Origin: SAR86 cluster bacterium SAR86B
Lineage (GTDB): Bacteria > Pseudomonadota > Gammaproteobacteria > Magnimaribacterales > D2472
Reading direction: 5' to 3'
Assembly: GCA_905182885.1 (NCBI GenBank)
Contig: CAJJCW010000001.1
Location: 1-64,000, forward strand
Length of the DNA: 64,000 nt
The position numbers were made by a program, and so were the translations under genes. Below are positions 32,217 to 41,359 of the stretch, piece by piece. The notes under the pieces were generated by a model. The model saw only the letters and a list, made by a program, of their open reading frames with translations, ran no database searches and was not told the origin of the DNA. Positions within the stretch are counted from its first letter, which is position 1. Every line of letters starts with the position of its first letter.

Positions 32217-32873
32217 TTATTCCATATTTTTCAATAACTGCAAGGCTAAAGATGAAGCAGTGTTATTTGGGTACTCTCTAACAACAAATCTGTACCTATC
32301 TTTTGCCATATCTAAGTCGTTATTTTTAAGGTAAATATCACCGATTTTTTTATGAGCAAGCGGCACCCTATAGTGCTCAGGAAATGAGGAAATTAGCTCC
32401 ATAAAGTAATCTTTTGACACATCTAAATTATCATTAATAATAGAAATTTCTCCAAGCCAAAAGTACGATAGCGGTGTTTTCTCATCATCTTTAAAACTCT
32501 CTACAAAATACTTAAAGAGAGTAAAGGCTCTTTCAAAATTCTGAGCTTCTAGTGCCTTAGTTGCAGAACTAAAGACATCTTCTTTGCTTTTTACATCCTC
32601 AATCCCTTTAAATCTAATTAGAGAGCTCGTACTTAAAGGATCAGACTTTTCATTATCTGCTTCATTTTCCGAACCTGCAGACTCTTTGATGAGCTTTTCA
32701 ATGAGATATTCCTGGGATTCAACTTTATTCCTTAAATCTGCAATTTCCATCTCAAGCTCCTGAATCTTTAAAAAAAGAATATCGGCCTGAACAATTTCTT
32801 TATCTTCAGCAAGTATTGGAAATGATAAAAATCCTAATAAAATTGATGAGAGTAAAGAAAAATGAAGTTTCAT
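32217..32873 (-). CDS. cpoB: Cell division coordinator CpoB (Tol-Pal system protein YbgF)
   Basis: Periplasmic protein that coordinates peptidoglycan synthesis with outer membrane constriction. A cleavable signal peptide (LLSSILLGFLSFPILAEDK) is followed by a coiled-coil trimerisation region (about 30-65, LEMEIADLRNKVESQEYLIEKLI) and a C-terminal TPR domain (FERAFTLFKYFVESFKDDEK, SYFWLGEISI). The 218-aa length is a little short. It is the last gene of the tol cluster, 3 bases after pal. Confidence 0.92.
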   Translation of the reverse strand: MKLHFSLLSSILLGFLSFPILAEDKEIVQADILFLKIQELEMEIADLRNKVESQEYLIEKLIKESAGSENEADNEKSDPLSTSSLIRFKGIEDVKSKEDVFSSATKALEAQNFERAFTLFKYFVESFKDDEKTPLSYFWLGEISIINDNLDVSKDYFMELISSFPEHYRVPLAHKKIGDIYLKNNDLDMAKDRYRFVVREYPNNTASSLALQLLKNME

Positions 32874-32876
32874 AAA

Positions 32877-33380
32877 TTAATTTATCTCTGCTCTTCTGTT
32901 TTTTGCATGACTAACCTCATCAGCTCCGAATGCAAGGGGTCTTTCTTCTCCATAACTCTTTACAGATACTCTAGATTTATTAATCCCGTTAAGTGCGAAA
33001 TAATCTTTGACAGACTCTGCTCTTCTTTGCCCTAAAGCCAAATTATATTCTCTTGTCCCTCTTTCATCAGCATGACCAGAAATCGTTATCTTAATTGCTG
33101 AGTTATTTTTCATTGCAACAACTGCTCCTTTTAAGGTTTGAATAGACTTACTTGAAAGATTGAAGCTATCAAATTCGAATAAAATTGTAGCATTGGTAAA
33201 AATTGCTTTAGTTTCATAATCAAGGGTAGCTTCTTCTGCAACCGATGCTTGAACTGTTTGAATATTTCTATCATACAAAGTTTCTTCAGTTACATTCATA
33301 CTAGAGCATGACGATAGAACAATGGTAAATATAACCATTGCGAAAAAATTATTAGTAAGTTTGTTTGATGTCTTAAACAT
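32877..33380 (-). CDS. pal: Peptidoglycan-associated lipoprotein Pal
   Basis: Outer membrane lipoprotein that binds peptidoglycan and TolB. Lipobox LSSC follows a short signal. The OmpA-like domain contains ILFEFDSFNLSSKSIQTL, ISGHADERGTREYNLALGQRRAESVKDYF and KSYGEERPLA, ending with SHAKNRRAEIN. The conserved Asp and Arg that contact diaminopimelate are present. Length is 167 aa. It follows tolB after 16 bases. Confidence 0.96.
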   Translation of the reverse strand: MFKTSNKLTNNFFAMVIFTIVLSSCSSMNVTEETLYDRNIQTVQASVAEEATLDYETKAIFTNATILFEFDSFNLSSKSIQTLKGAVVAMKNNSAIKITISGHADERGTREYNLALGQRRAESVKDYFALNGINKSRVSVKSYGEERPLAFGADEVSHAKNRRAEIN

Positions 33381-33396
33381 TATTATCTCCTGTAAA

Positions 33397-34671
33397 TTAT
33401 CTTAAAAATCCTGACCATGAGGGCTCTCTAACCTCTCCTTGTTTTGCAGGGAGCTTGAATCTAGCCCCGCTAAGAGTCACTCCAGCAAGCAAACCTAACT
33501 CATCTTCAGTTGTAGCATAGATTATCACATTCCCATTAGGAGAAATACTAGGAGATTCATCTAATCTTGACTCTGTAAGAGGCCTAACAAAGTTTTCATC
33601 AAAGTATTTCAATGCAATTTGAAATCTATTATTAGATCTATGAACAAAAATAGCGCCGTCCCCATTTGCTAAATAGGATGCTTTAGCATTGTAGTTGCCT
33701 TCAAAAGTAATTCTTCTTGGTTTGGAATTAGATTTTCTTAAATCAATTTCATAAAGCTGAGGAGACCCGGCTCTTCCAGAAGTAAACATTATTCTTGAAC
33801 CATTTGGAGACCATGATGATTCGGTATCTATAGAATAATGATTCGTTAATCTTGTTAAATTTTTATTTTTTAAGTTCAATATATATATTTCTGCATTGCC
33901 ATCTTGGAACAAGGTTAGCGAAAGAAATTTCCCATTTGGTGACCAGGATGGAGAGCTTATTTGTGTGCTATTTTCTAATGCGATCTCTCTATTACCTGAT
34001 GCAAGGTCCTGGATAAAAACCTTTGCCATTCCTGTTTCAAAAGAAACATATGCAACTTTTTTAGAATCAGGTGACCAGGATGGTGAAATGATAGGCTCAG
34101 TGCTCTTCAGAAGGATTTGCTCATTAGCTCCGTCAGCGTCGGCAATAACAAGTTGAAATAATGATCTATCTGGAGCTCTCTCTTCTGTTACATAGAGAAG
34201 TTTTGTTGATGCCACACCCTGCAACCCTGTTATTTCTTCATATATTCCGTCACTAATATAATGTGACAGCTGTCTTATTTTATTAGGGATTCCAAAAACC
34301 TTTGACGTTCTTATTTTCTTTTCTTTTCTCACATCATAAATATCATACGAAACAGATAAATTAAACTTACTCTCTGAAATTAATGAGCCCAGGACAATAA
34401 AATCTATACCAAGTAATTTAAAATCCTTATATTTAATTTCTTCCTGATTTAGAGGCACAGAGATAAGCTGACTATTATCAAGAATAACAAACTCACCTGT
34501 TCTTTTCATGTCACTCTTAATAATACTATTGATCTTTTTACTGATTTTTTGGGGGCCATTAAAATCAATTACTGCCAAGCTGTATGGATTATCTGATCCT
34601 TGAGTAATTTCAAGAACAAGCTCAGCATAAATAAAATTTGGAATTAACAATAACAGTAATAATTTTTTCAT
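33397..34671 (-). CDS. tolB: Tol-Pal system beta-propeller protein TolB
   Basis: Periplasmic protein linking TolA and Pal. A signal peptide (KKLLLLLLIPNFIYA) is followed by an N-terminal alpha/beta domain and a six-bladed propeller built from repeats such as PIISPSWSPDSKKVAYVSFE, QISSPSWSPNGKFLSLTLF and DTESSWSPNGSRIMFTSGR. Length 424 aa is normal. It overlaps tolA by 4 bases. Confidence 0.97.
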   Translation of the reverse strand: MKKLLLLLLIPNFIYAELVLEITQGSDNPYSLAVIDFNGPQKISKKINSIIKSDMKRTGEFVILDNSQLISVPLNQEEIKYKDFKLLGIDFIVLGSLISESKFNLSVSYDIYDVRKEKKIRTSKVFGIPNKIRQLSHYISDGIYEEITGLQGVASTKLLYVTEERAPDRSLFQLVIADADGANEQILLKSTEPIISPSWSPDSKKVAYVSFETGMAKVFIQDLASGNREIALENSTQISSPSWSPNGKFLSLTLFQDGNAEIYILNLKNKNLTRLTNHYSIDTESSWSPNGSRIMFTSGRAGSPQLYEIDLRKSNSKPRRITFEGNYNAKASYLANGDGAIFVHRSNNRFQIALKYFDENFVRPLTESRLDESPSISPNGNVIIYATTEDELGLLAGVTLSGARFKLPAKQGEVREPSWSGFLR

Positions 34672-35282
34672 GATGATGGATTAAAGGTGATAACTATATT
34701 TCTAAAATTATTTTGATACATATTGTATGGAATTTTATTAAAGAAGCTAAAAGTTTCAACTCTTTTGATAGCCTTAATGGCAGAATTATCAAAACGTATA
34801 TTTCCACTACTCTTAATTAAATCAACATCTACAATTCGGCCATTTTTATTTATAGTCATTCTGAGATCACAGATTAAGTCATTTTGAATGTTCTGAGGCT
34901 TTACCCATGCCGATTGAATAAATTTAATAATCATGTTGCTAAAAACATTAATTTGAGATTCTTCTGAATTTTTAGCTATTAGCTGATCCTCTTGAATTAG
35001 AGAGTCAATATTTGTAGATTGTATCTCTGGGACAAATTGAATTTTATTTTCTTCAACTGTTTCTATTGGGATTTGTGTAATAGCTTTTTTAATTGCTGGG
35101 GTGATCGTTTTTGTTAATTTTTTGACTTCTTCTTCAAAGATTAGATTAACGCTTACTGACTGACTTAAAACTGGTCTAAGTTGTTTTTCTGAATAAAAAA
35201 AACCTATCAGGTATAGAGCAACCACAGCATGTATTGAAAATGATATAAATGAGGCTATAAAATAATCGTATTTAATCTGCAT
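34668..35282 (-). CDS. tolA: Cell envelope integrity protein TolA (short form)
   Basis: Energy-coupling protein that spans the periplasm and connects TolQR to TolB and Pal. An N-terminal membrane helix (FIASFISFSIHAVVALYLIGFF) precedes a linker of only about 70-80 residues, much shorter than the long Ala/Lys-rich helix of E. coli TolA. The C-terminal TonB/TolA-like domain (about 113-204) contains LRMTINKNGRIVDVDLIKSSGNIRFDNSAIKAIKR. Total 204 aa against roughly 420 in E. coli. It overlaps tolR by 11 bases. Confidence 0.9.
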   Translation of the reverse strand: MQIKYDYFIASFISFSIHAVVALYLIGFFYSEKQLRPVLSQSVSVNLIFEEEVKKLTKTITPAIKKAITQIPIETVEENKIQFVPEIQSTNIDSLIQEDQLIAKNSEESQINVFSNMIIKFIQSAWVKPQNIQNDLICDLRMTINKNGRIVDVDLIKSSGNIRFDNSAIKAIKRVETFSFFNKIPYNMYQNNFRNIVITFNPSS

Positions 35283-35694
35283 AGCCTGTGGTCACTATTC
35301 CTATTTTTGATATGCCAACACTTTGCACAGCTGCCATTGCTTTTGCAACGCTATCAAAAATAACCCCCTTATCACTTTGAAATACAATTTCAATTTCTGG
35401 GTTAGCCTCAAAAATAACAGAAGATTTTCTTTTTAGCTCCTCAAGACTTATTGGAAGAGTTTCCTCTCCTACATTTAAGTAATAGTTTCCTGAGACATCT
35501 ATAGATATAACTAAAGGCTCATTCTGTATAGACATTTTAGTGGTATCTGTATTTGGAAGATTTACCTCAACTCCTTGAATTAATAGAGGAGAGAGAACCA
35601 TAAATATTATTAGAAGTACCAACATTACATCAATATAAGGAACTACATTGATCTCTGCTTTCAGTTTCTTTTTTTTTGAAAGCCTATATATCAT
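35272..35694 (-). CDS. tolR: Tol-Pal system proton channel subunit TolR
   Basis: ExbD/TolR family inner membrane protein forming the proton channel with TolQ. It has one membrane helix with the catalytic aspartate (INVVPYIDVMLVLLIIFMV) and a periplasmic domain starting PLLIQGVEVNLPNT, both family signatures. Length is 140 aa. It overlaps tolQ by 4 bases and tolA by 11. Confidence 0.96.
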   Translation of the reverse strand: MIYRLSKKKKLKAEINVVPYIDVMLVLLIIFMVLSPLLIQGVEVNLPNTDTTKMSIQNEPLVISIDVSGNYYLNVGEETLPISLEELKRKSSVIFEANPEIEIVFQSDKGVIFDSVAKAMAAVQSVGISKIGIVTTGYAD

Positions 35695-36374
35695 TTATTT
35701 TTGATTGACTGCTTATAAAAGATACTGGCAAGCTCTTCTGAGAAGATAACTGTTGACTGCGTTATGGACTCTGACTCAGATACATATTTATTGAAAGCAA
35801 TAACTGCTGGTATGGCTGCAAATAAACCCATTGCAGTTGCTACTAAAGCCTCAGATATCCCAGGTGCCACTGCATTAATAGTTGCTTGCGTTGCATCGGA
35901 TAATCCCTGAAAAGAAGTCATAATGCCCCATACAGTTCCTAGAAGACCTATATATGGACTAACAGAGCCTACATTGGCTAAAAAAGATAAATGTTTGTTC
36001 ATTTCCTCCTCATCTGAAGCGATTGCTACTCTCATAGATCTATTAAGACCCTCTAGATCTAACTCAGTAATTTCTTTATCTGAGCTGATTTGAGAGAACT
36101 CTTTGAAAGCACTTTTAAAAACACTCAAGGATCCGTGAAGTGGAATATTCTCATTAGAAATTTCTTTATAAAGATCAGTTAAATTCTCTCCGCTCCAAAA
36201 TTTTGTTAAAAAACTAGAATTTATATCTTTAATTTTTTTATAGAAGTTATGTCTCTCAACTATGACGATCCAAGTAAGCAAAGAGGCTATAAGAAGAATT
36301 AACATGACTGTTTTTACAACTACCCCGGCTTCTAAAAATAAATTTATTACAGATATATCATTCATTTGGTTCAC
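35691..36374 (-). CDS. tolQ: Tol-Pal system proton channel subunit TolQ
   Basis: MotA/TolQ/ExbB family membrane protein that powers TolA. Three membrane helices are visible: near the N-terminus (VVVKTVMLILLIASLLTWIVIV) and two in the conserved region (SVSPYIGLLGTVWGIMTSFQGL and VATAMGLFAAIPAVIAFN). Length is 227 aa. Its start lies within the end of ybgC (17-base overlap), as in the usual ybgC-tolQRAB-pal operon. Confidence 0.96.
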   Translation of the reverse strand: MNQMNDISVINLFLEAGVVVKTVMLILLIASLLTWIVIVERHNFYKKIKDINSSFLTKFWSGENLTDLYKEISNENIPLHGSLSVFKSAFKEFSQISSDKEITELDLEGLNRSMRVAIASDEEEMNKHLSFLANVGSVSPYIGLLGTVWGIMTSFQGLSDATQATINAVAPGISEALVATAMGLFAAIPAVIAFNKYVSESESITQSTVIFSEELASIFYKQSIKNK

Positions 36375-36786
36375 CTTTATTAAAGATTAATAGTAAATCA
36401 TTAGGGAAGATTTGTGGTTTTTTTGTAATAAGATTGATGAGGCATACTTCTACAACACCCCTGCATAGAACTTGTTCATGTTCCGGATTAACTATTAATT
36501 GATTAAAGACCATCCTAGCATTAGATTTTTTTTCAATCGAAGTTTGAATAACAAGACTATCTTCAAGTTTGGCAGGGAGAAGAAAATCTATCTCTGCTCT
36601 CTTTACTACGAATGCTAGATTTTTCTTTACTAACTCTTTATGAAAAATTCCATTTTCAAATAGAAAATTAGATCTAGCCCTTTCAAAAAATTTTAAATAG
36701 TTGGCATGATAAACAAAGCCTTGAAAATCAGTATCTTCAATGTAGATATCAAAAAGAAATTCTCTATGCTGTATATGTTTTTTCAT
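36358..36786 (-). CDS. ybgC: Tol-Pal associated acyl-CoA thioesterase YbgC
   Basis: Hotdog-fold thioesterase hydrolysing short-chain acyl-CoA or acyl-ACP, encoded with the Tol system and linked to phospholipid metabolism. The signature YIEDTDFQGFVYHANYLKFFERARSNFL contains the catalytic Asp. Length is 142 aa. Its beginning overlaps the upstream nuclease-like gene by 23 bases and its end overlaps tolQ by 17. Confidence 0.94.
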   Translation of the reverse strand: MKKHIQHREFLFDIYIEDTDFQGFVYHANYLKFFERARSNFLFENGIFHKELVKKNLAFVVKRAEIDFLLPAKLEDSLVIQTSIEKKSNARMVFNQLIVNPEHEQVLCRGVVEVCLINLITKKPQIFPNDLLLIFNKGEPNE

Positions 36787-37189
36787 GCAACTCTATATCT
36801 GCCTGAAATAACTCAAGAATAATTTGGATAAAATCAGGCCATAAAAGATCAACGGTAACTAGATTATTCTTAATTTTAGGGTTTATGGAGCAAGCTAAAA
36901 CCCTTACTTTTATAGGTCTATTATTAAACTTGTAGACGAGTGCTGGTTTTAGATGATTCTGTCTTGATGAGGCAATAACCTGATCCCACCAATCCGGTCT
37001 AGGTTCAGCGCCACTTCCGTAGGCTTTACATTCAATACACCAATTACCGAGCATTAGATCTGGAAGCTCTTTTGTTCTTGTTTGTTCTAGTATTCTTTTT
37101 ACTGGATTGGATAAATTAAGATCTTTAATGAATAGATTAGCTATTTGCCTTTCAAAGGCAGCTCCTTTTGCTCTTGAGTTAACAGGCAA
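36764..37189 (-). CDS. PDDEXK-type nuclease-like protein at the ruvCAB position
   Basis: Unassigned 141-aa protein that looks like a small restriction-fold nuclease of the phage-type Holliday junction resolvase kind. The N-terminal NSRAKGAAFERQIANLF contains E13, and the core has D44 in LPDLMLG and the E53-x-K55 pair in WCIECKAYG, together forming a PD-(D/E)xK site. A basic N-terminal region and a tryptophan-rich segment (RPDWWDQV) are also typical of such nucleases. It sits between yebC and ybgC, exactly where Pseudomonas has ruvC-ruvA-ruvB. The gap to yebC is 2 bases and the end overlaps ybgC. Function as a junction resolvase is inferred, not shown. Confidence 0.7.
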   Translation of the reverse strand: MPVNSRAKGAAFERQIANLFIKDLNLSNPVKRILEQTRTKELPDLMLGNWCIECKAYGSGAEPRPDWWDQVIASSRQNHLKPALVYKFNNRPIKVRVLACSINPKIKNNLVTVDLLWPDFIQIILELFQADIELHEKTYTA

Positions 37190-37191
37190 AA

Positions 37192-37929
37192 TTAATCCTC
37201 AGCCTCAAAATTATCTGGAAACTCTGCGTTGGTATGAACTTCCTGAACATCATCAAGGTCATCCATAAAGTCCATGATTTTCAATACCTTTTCAGACATC
37301 TCTTGATCAATTGCAATTGATAATTCTGCTCTGAAGGTTAAATCTGCATTGGTATTATCTATATTTTTAGCCTTTAGTGCTTCTAGGACATTATTAAGAT
37401 CAGTGCTTCCGGTAATGATTTCAAAGTATTCGCCCTCGTCAACCAAGTCCTCAGCTCCTGACTCAAGGACAATCTCCATTAAATCGTCTTCGGAGTAATC
37501 TTTAGAGATATGAATAATGCCGATTTTATTAAAAAGATATGAAACGGATCCATCGGTTCCTAAATTACCACCATTTTTTGAAAATGCGTGGCGAACATCT
37601 GAAACTGTTCTATTTCTGTTATCCGTCATTGTTTCAACTAAGATAGCTACTCCACCCGGTCCATAGCCCTCAAAAGTTATCTCTTCAAGTGACCCAGTTT
37701 CACCTGTGCCTGAGCCCTTTTCAATTGCCCTCTTAATATTGTCCTTTGGCATATTAGCTGCATTTGCTTTATCTAATGCCAATCTTAATCTTGGATTGTC
37801 ATCTGGATCAGGACCACCTTTTGAAGCAACTGTTATTTCTCTAATAACCTTTGTCCAAACCTTTCCTCTAGAGGCATCTTGCCGGGCTTTTCGATGCTTT
37901 ATATTTGCCCATTTTGAATGACCTGCCAT
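37192..37929 (-). CDS. yebC: YebC/PmpR family protein
   Basis: Conserved YebC family protein, described both as a DNA-binding regulator and as a translation factor for proline-rich sequences in different bacteria. The 245-aa protein begins AGHSKWANIKHRKARQDASRGKVWTK and contains NRNRTVSDVRHAFSKNGGNLGTDGSVSYLF, both hallmarks. It follows aspS by 3 bases. Confidence 0.97.
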   Translation of the reverse strand: MAGHSKWANIKHRKARQDASRGKVWTKVIREITVASKGGPDPDDNPRLRLALDKANAANMPKDNIKRAIEKGSGTGETGSLEEITFEGYGPGGVAILVETMTDNRNRTVSDVRHAFSKNGGNLGTDGSVSYLFNKIGIIHISKDYSEDDLMEIVLESGAEDLVDEGEYFEIITGSTDLNNVLEALKAKNIDNTNADLTFRAELSIAIDQEMSEKVLKIMDFMDDLDDVQEVHTNAEFPDNFEAED

Positions 37930-37932
37930 TTA

Positions 37933-39699
37933 TTAATCTTCCTTGTGCGTGCTGACTATTTTAAGTTCTTCAAGTTGCGCATCATCAACTTTACTTGGCG
38001 CATCAGTTAAAAGGCATGTGGCACTCTGCGTCTTGGGAAACGCTATAACATCTCTTATGTTAGAGGTATCTGTAACTAGCATAACAATTCTATCTAACCC
38101 AAATGCTATTCCACCATGAGGAGGACATCCAGATGAAAGGGCTTTTAATAAAAAGCCAAATTTACTATCTGCCTCTTCTTTAGATATATTTAAAATCTTA
38201 AATATTGCTTCTTGCATTTCCGCATCAAAAACTCTTAAAGAACCTCCACCAATTTCATAGCCGTTAAGGACTATGTCATATGCATGAGCAATGGCTATTT
38301 CTGGAGACTCTTCTAGTTCGTTAGATGAGCATTTTGGAAGTGTAAAGGGATGATGAAGTGAGGTAAGATTTCCTTCTCCATTTTTTTCAAACATTGGGAA
38401 ATCCACTACCCAGCAAGGCGCCCATTTTGAAGTAAATAGATCTAAATCTTCGCCAATTTTTTTAATAAGGCTACTCATACTTAAATTAACAACTGACTTC
38501 TTGCCAGCTCCAAAAAATAATAGATCATCATTTTTAAGACCTAACTCAGAAATTAATGAAGCAATAGTTTCTGGCTTTAGGAATTTTAGGATCGGTGATT
38601 GAAGGCCATTCTCCATATCACTAACATCGTTCACTTTTATATAAGCCAAGCCTTTAGCGCCAAGCTTAGAAACAAAATTAGTATATTCATCTATCTGGCC
38701 TCTAGATAGAGAGTTACCGCCTGGAATTTTTAGAGCTACTACTCTTGAATTATCATTTTTTGCAGGCTCAGCAAAAACTTTAAATTCTTCATCTTTTACT
38801 AAATCAGATATTTCTACTAACTTAAGGGGTATTCTAAGATCAGGTTTGTCACAACCGTAGTCTCTCATTGAGTCGTGCCAGTCAAGAATAGGGAATTTAT
38901 CTAGCCTATCTCCACAAAACTTCTCGATTAATAGTGAAATCATATCTTCGCCAACTTCCATAATGTAGTTTTGATCTATAAAAGATGCCTCTATGTCAAT
39001 TTGAGTAAACTCTGGCTGACGATCAGCTCTCAAGTCCTCATCTCTAAAACAACGAGCAATTTGATAATATTTATCCAAGCCGCCCATCATAAGTAACTGC
39101 TTAAATAGTTGAGGTGATTGAGGCAATGCAAAAAATTTGCCAGATTGAACTCTACTTGGAAGAACAAAATCTCTTGCTCCTTCTGGAGTTGCTTTTGTAA
39201 GAATAGGTGTTTCTATTTCATGGAACTCTTTTTCATCTAAATAGTTTCTAACTGCTGAGGTAATTTTTGATCTAGTTACTATCCTTTGATTCATTTCAGG
39301 CCTTCTAAGATCAAGAAACCTATTTTTCAGACGCACATCTTCATTTACATCCTGATAATCGTCTAAAGGAAATACTGGAGTTACGGCTTTGCTTAAAATC
39401 TTTATATTTTGAGCCTCGAGCTCAATCTCTCCTGTAGTCATGTTTTTATTAGCTGTGCCTTCAAGTCTAGCTCTTACAATTCCTGATATCTCTACAACAA
39501 ACTCATTCCTTAAAGTTTCTGCAATGGCAAATGATTCAGCATTATCTGGATTGATAACTGCCTGACATAGGCCCTTAATATCTCTTACATCTAAAAATAT
39601 CACCCCTCCATGGTCCCTTCTTTTATGAATCCAGCCACATATAGTTACCTCTTGATCAAGATTAGTAGTTGTAATTGCTCCACAATAGTGAGATCTCAT
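37933..39699 (-). CDS. aspS: Aspartyl-tRNA synthetase
   Basis: Class II synthetase charging tRNA-Asp. The OB-fold anticodon domain is followed by motif 2 (YYQIARCFRDEDLRADRQPEFTQIDIEASF), the bacterial GAD insertion domain, and motif 3 (GGIAFGLDRIVMLVTD). The 588-aa length matches bacterial AspRS. Whether it is the discriminating form or the type that also charges tRNA-Asn cannot be settled here. An AAGGA ribosome binding site precedes the ATG. Confidence 0.97.
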   Translation of the reverse strand: MRSHYCGAITTTNLDQEVTICGWIHKRRDHGGVIFLDVRDIKGLCQAVINPDNAESFAIAETLRNEFVVEISGIVRARLEGTANKNMTTGEIELEAQNIKILSKAVTPVFPLDDYQDVNEDVRLKNRFLDLRRPEMNQRIVTRSKITSAVRNYLDEKEFHEIETPILTKATPEGARDFVLPSRVQSGKFFALPQSPQLFKQLLMMGGLDKYYQIARCFRDEDLRADRQPEFTQIDIEASFIDQNYIMEVGEDMISLLIEKFCGDRLDKFPILDWHDSMRDYGCDKPDLRIPLKLVEISDLVKDEEFKVFAEPAKNDNSRVVALKIPGGNSLSRGQIDEYTNFVSKLGAKGLAYIKVNDVSDMENGLQSPILKFLKPETIASLISELGLKNDDLLFFGAGKKSVVNLSMSSLIKKIGEDLDLFTSKWAPCWVVDFPMFEKNGEGNLTSLHHPFTLPKCSSNELEESPEIAIAHAYDIVLNGYEIGGGSLRVFDAEMQEAIFKILNISKEEADSKFGFLLKALSSGCPPHGGIAFGLDRIVMLVTDTSNIRDVIAFPKTQSATCLLTDAPSKVDDAQLEELKIVSTHKED

Positions 39700-39712
39700 A
39701 GTGTTTCCTTGT

Positions 39713-40003
39713 TTATTTAGTAATCTTATCTTGTTTAGGCTGCTTCTTGGAGTCAGAACTCGAATTTGTTAAAGATTTTTTATTTGAAGATGTATCGTCA
39801 GAAGCTATATTTTTCTTTTTACCTGTTTTGAAATCTGTTTCATACCATCCTCCACCTTTTAATCTAAAAGAAGGTGCTGAAACCATTTTCTTTAAGGCTT
39901 CTTTCCCGCATTCAATGCACAGAGTCTTAGGCTCATCACTGAACTTCTGAATTACTTCTATCTGATGTCCGCAATCTGAACATTTATAATCATAAATCGG
40001 CAT
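39713..40003 (-). CDS. FmdB-type zinc ribbon protein
   Basis: Small protein of the FmdB putative regulatory family. The N-terminal zinc ribbon has two CxxC pairs (YKCSDCGHQIEV and TLCIECGKEALKKMVSAPSFRLKGGGWYE), followed by a Lys/Ser-rich disordered tail. Length is 96 aa. FmdB genes commonly precede aspS in proteobacteria, as here with a 13-base gap. Function is not established. Confidence 0.92.
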   Translation of the reverse strand: MPIYDYKCSDCGHQIEVIQKFSDEPKTLCIECGKEALKKMVSAPSFRLKGGGWYETDFKTGKKKNIASDDTSSNKKSLTNSSSDSKKQPKQDKITK

Positions 40004-40066
40004 AAGTCTTCAAAAAAAGATAAAATTATAAACCATAAGGATTTATTCATATAACTAAATTATAAA

Positions 40067-41347
40067 ATGTTGCTATCAAAATTATTATTACCGACTTTAA
40101 AAGAAGCTCCTCAGGAAGCAGAAGTAATTAGTCACAAGTTAATGCTTAGAGCGGGGATGATAAGAAAAGTTGCTTCAGGCATTTATACATGGCTCCCACT
40201 TGGTTTAAAAGTCCTAAGAAAAATAGAAAATATTGTTCGTGAAGAGATGAATGCCTCAGGGGCTCAAGAGGTTTTAATGCCTATGGTTCAACCCAAAGAG
40301 CTTTGGGAAGAAACCAATCGATGGGAGAAGATGGGTCCAGAGCTTCTTAGAATTCAGGATAGACATCAAAGAGACTTTTGTCTTGGTCCAACACATGAGG
40401 AGGTCATAACAGATTTAATTCGTACAAATGTAAGAAGCTATAAGGAGCTTCCATTAAATATATATCAAATACAAACAAAGTTCAGAGATGAGATTAGACC
40501 GAGGTATGGGGTAATGAGAGGAAGAGAATTCCTAATGAAAGATGCATATAGCTTTAATGCCGATGAGGCGTGTCTTCAAGATACTTACCTAACAATGAGG
40601 AATACTTATAAAAAAATTCTTGAGAGATTGGACCTTGATTATAAAATTGTTGCAGCTGATTCTGGTGCAATAGGCGGAGATGCTTCAGAAGAGTTTCATG
40701 TTTTGGCTGAAAATGGAGAAGATACTATTGCAATAAGTGATTCATCAGAATTTGCTATTAATACTGAGGTGCTTTTAAAAGAAGGTGAAGATATATCGTC
40801 TCTTGAAGGCAAGCCATCACCGGATGGGAATGGAACTATACAAATCAAAAAAGGTATCGAAGTTGGTCATATTTTTCAACTTGGTAAAATCTATGCAGAA
40901 AGCATGAAAGCGAATGTTCTAAATAAAGAAGGAAGGGCTTCAACACTTCATATGGGTTGCTATGGAATTGGTGTTTCAAGACTAGTTGCTGCAGCCATTG
41001 AGCAGAATAATGATGAAAAAGGTATTGTGTGGCCTCATAGCATTGCCCCATATGATATTAATATAGTAGCAATTGGGTATGATAAAAATGAGCAGATTGC
41101 CGAAGCATCTCATGAGCTATACGAGCAGCTAACAGGCATGGGTTATGAAGTTCTTTTGGATGACAGGAAAGATGGTTACGGAACTAAAATGAAGGACTCT
41201 GAACTAATTGGAATCCCTTTAAATATAATTATTGGTAAACAATTTATCGAAAATAAAGAAATTGAATTAAAGTCTAGGGCCGGTGAGAGTTCTATAAATC
41301 CAATTTCTGATATTGAAACTGTATTAGATTTCTTTAAAGATAAATAA
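40067..41347 (+). CDS. proS: Prolyl-tRNA synthetase lacking the editing insertion
   Basis: Class II synthetase charging tRNA-Pro. Motif 2 is [27 protein letters not shown] (residues 138-163) and motif 3 lies in [18 protein letters not shown], followed by the anticodon domain. The protein has 426 aa against 572 in E. coli. Only about 40 residues (roughly 224-262) stand where the 180-residue INS editing domain normally lies. This resembles the short ProRS of alphaproteobacteria. The reading frame is continuous, so this is not a frameshift. It is divergent from fmdB and has no clear Shine-Dalgarno sequence. Confidence 0.95.
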   Translation: MLLSKLLLPTLKEAPQEAEVISHKLMLRAGMIRKVASGIYTWLPLGLKVLRKIENIVREEMNASGAQEVLMPMVQPKELWEETNRWEKMGPELLRIQDRHQRDFCLGPTHEEVITDLIRTNVRSYKELPLNIYQIQTKFRDEIRPRYGVMRGREFLMKDAYSFNADEACLQDTYLTMRNTYKKILERLDLDYKIVAADSGAIGGDASEEFHVLAENGEDTIAISDSSEFAINTEVLLKEGEDISSLEGKPSPDGNGTIQIKKGIEVGHIFQLGKIYAESMKANVLNKEGRASTLHMGCYGIGVSRLVAAAIEQNNDEKGIVWPHSIAPYDINIVAIGYDKNEQIAEASHELYEQLTGMGYEVLLDDRKDGYGTKMKDSELIGIPLNIIIGKQFIENKEIELKSRAGESSINPISDIETVLDFFKDK

Positions 41348-41359
41348 CTGCTATTTTTT

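Noticed and set aside
36764-37189. Idea that the nuclease-like gene marks a prophage or island
   Set aside because: No integrase, repeats, attachment site or composition change nearby; flanking genes are perfectly conserved housekeeping genes.
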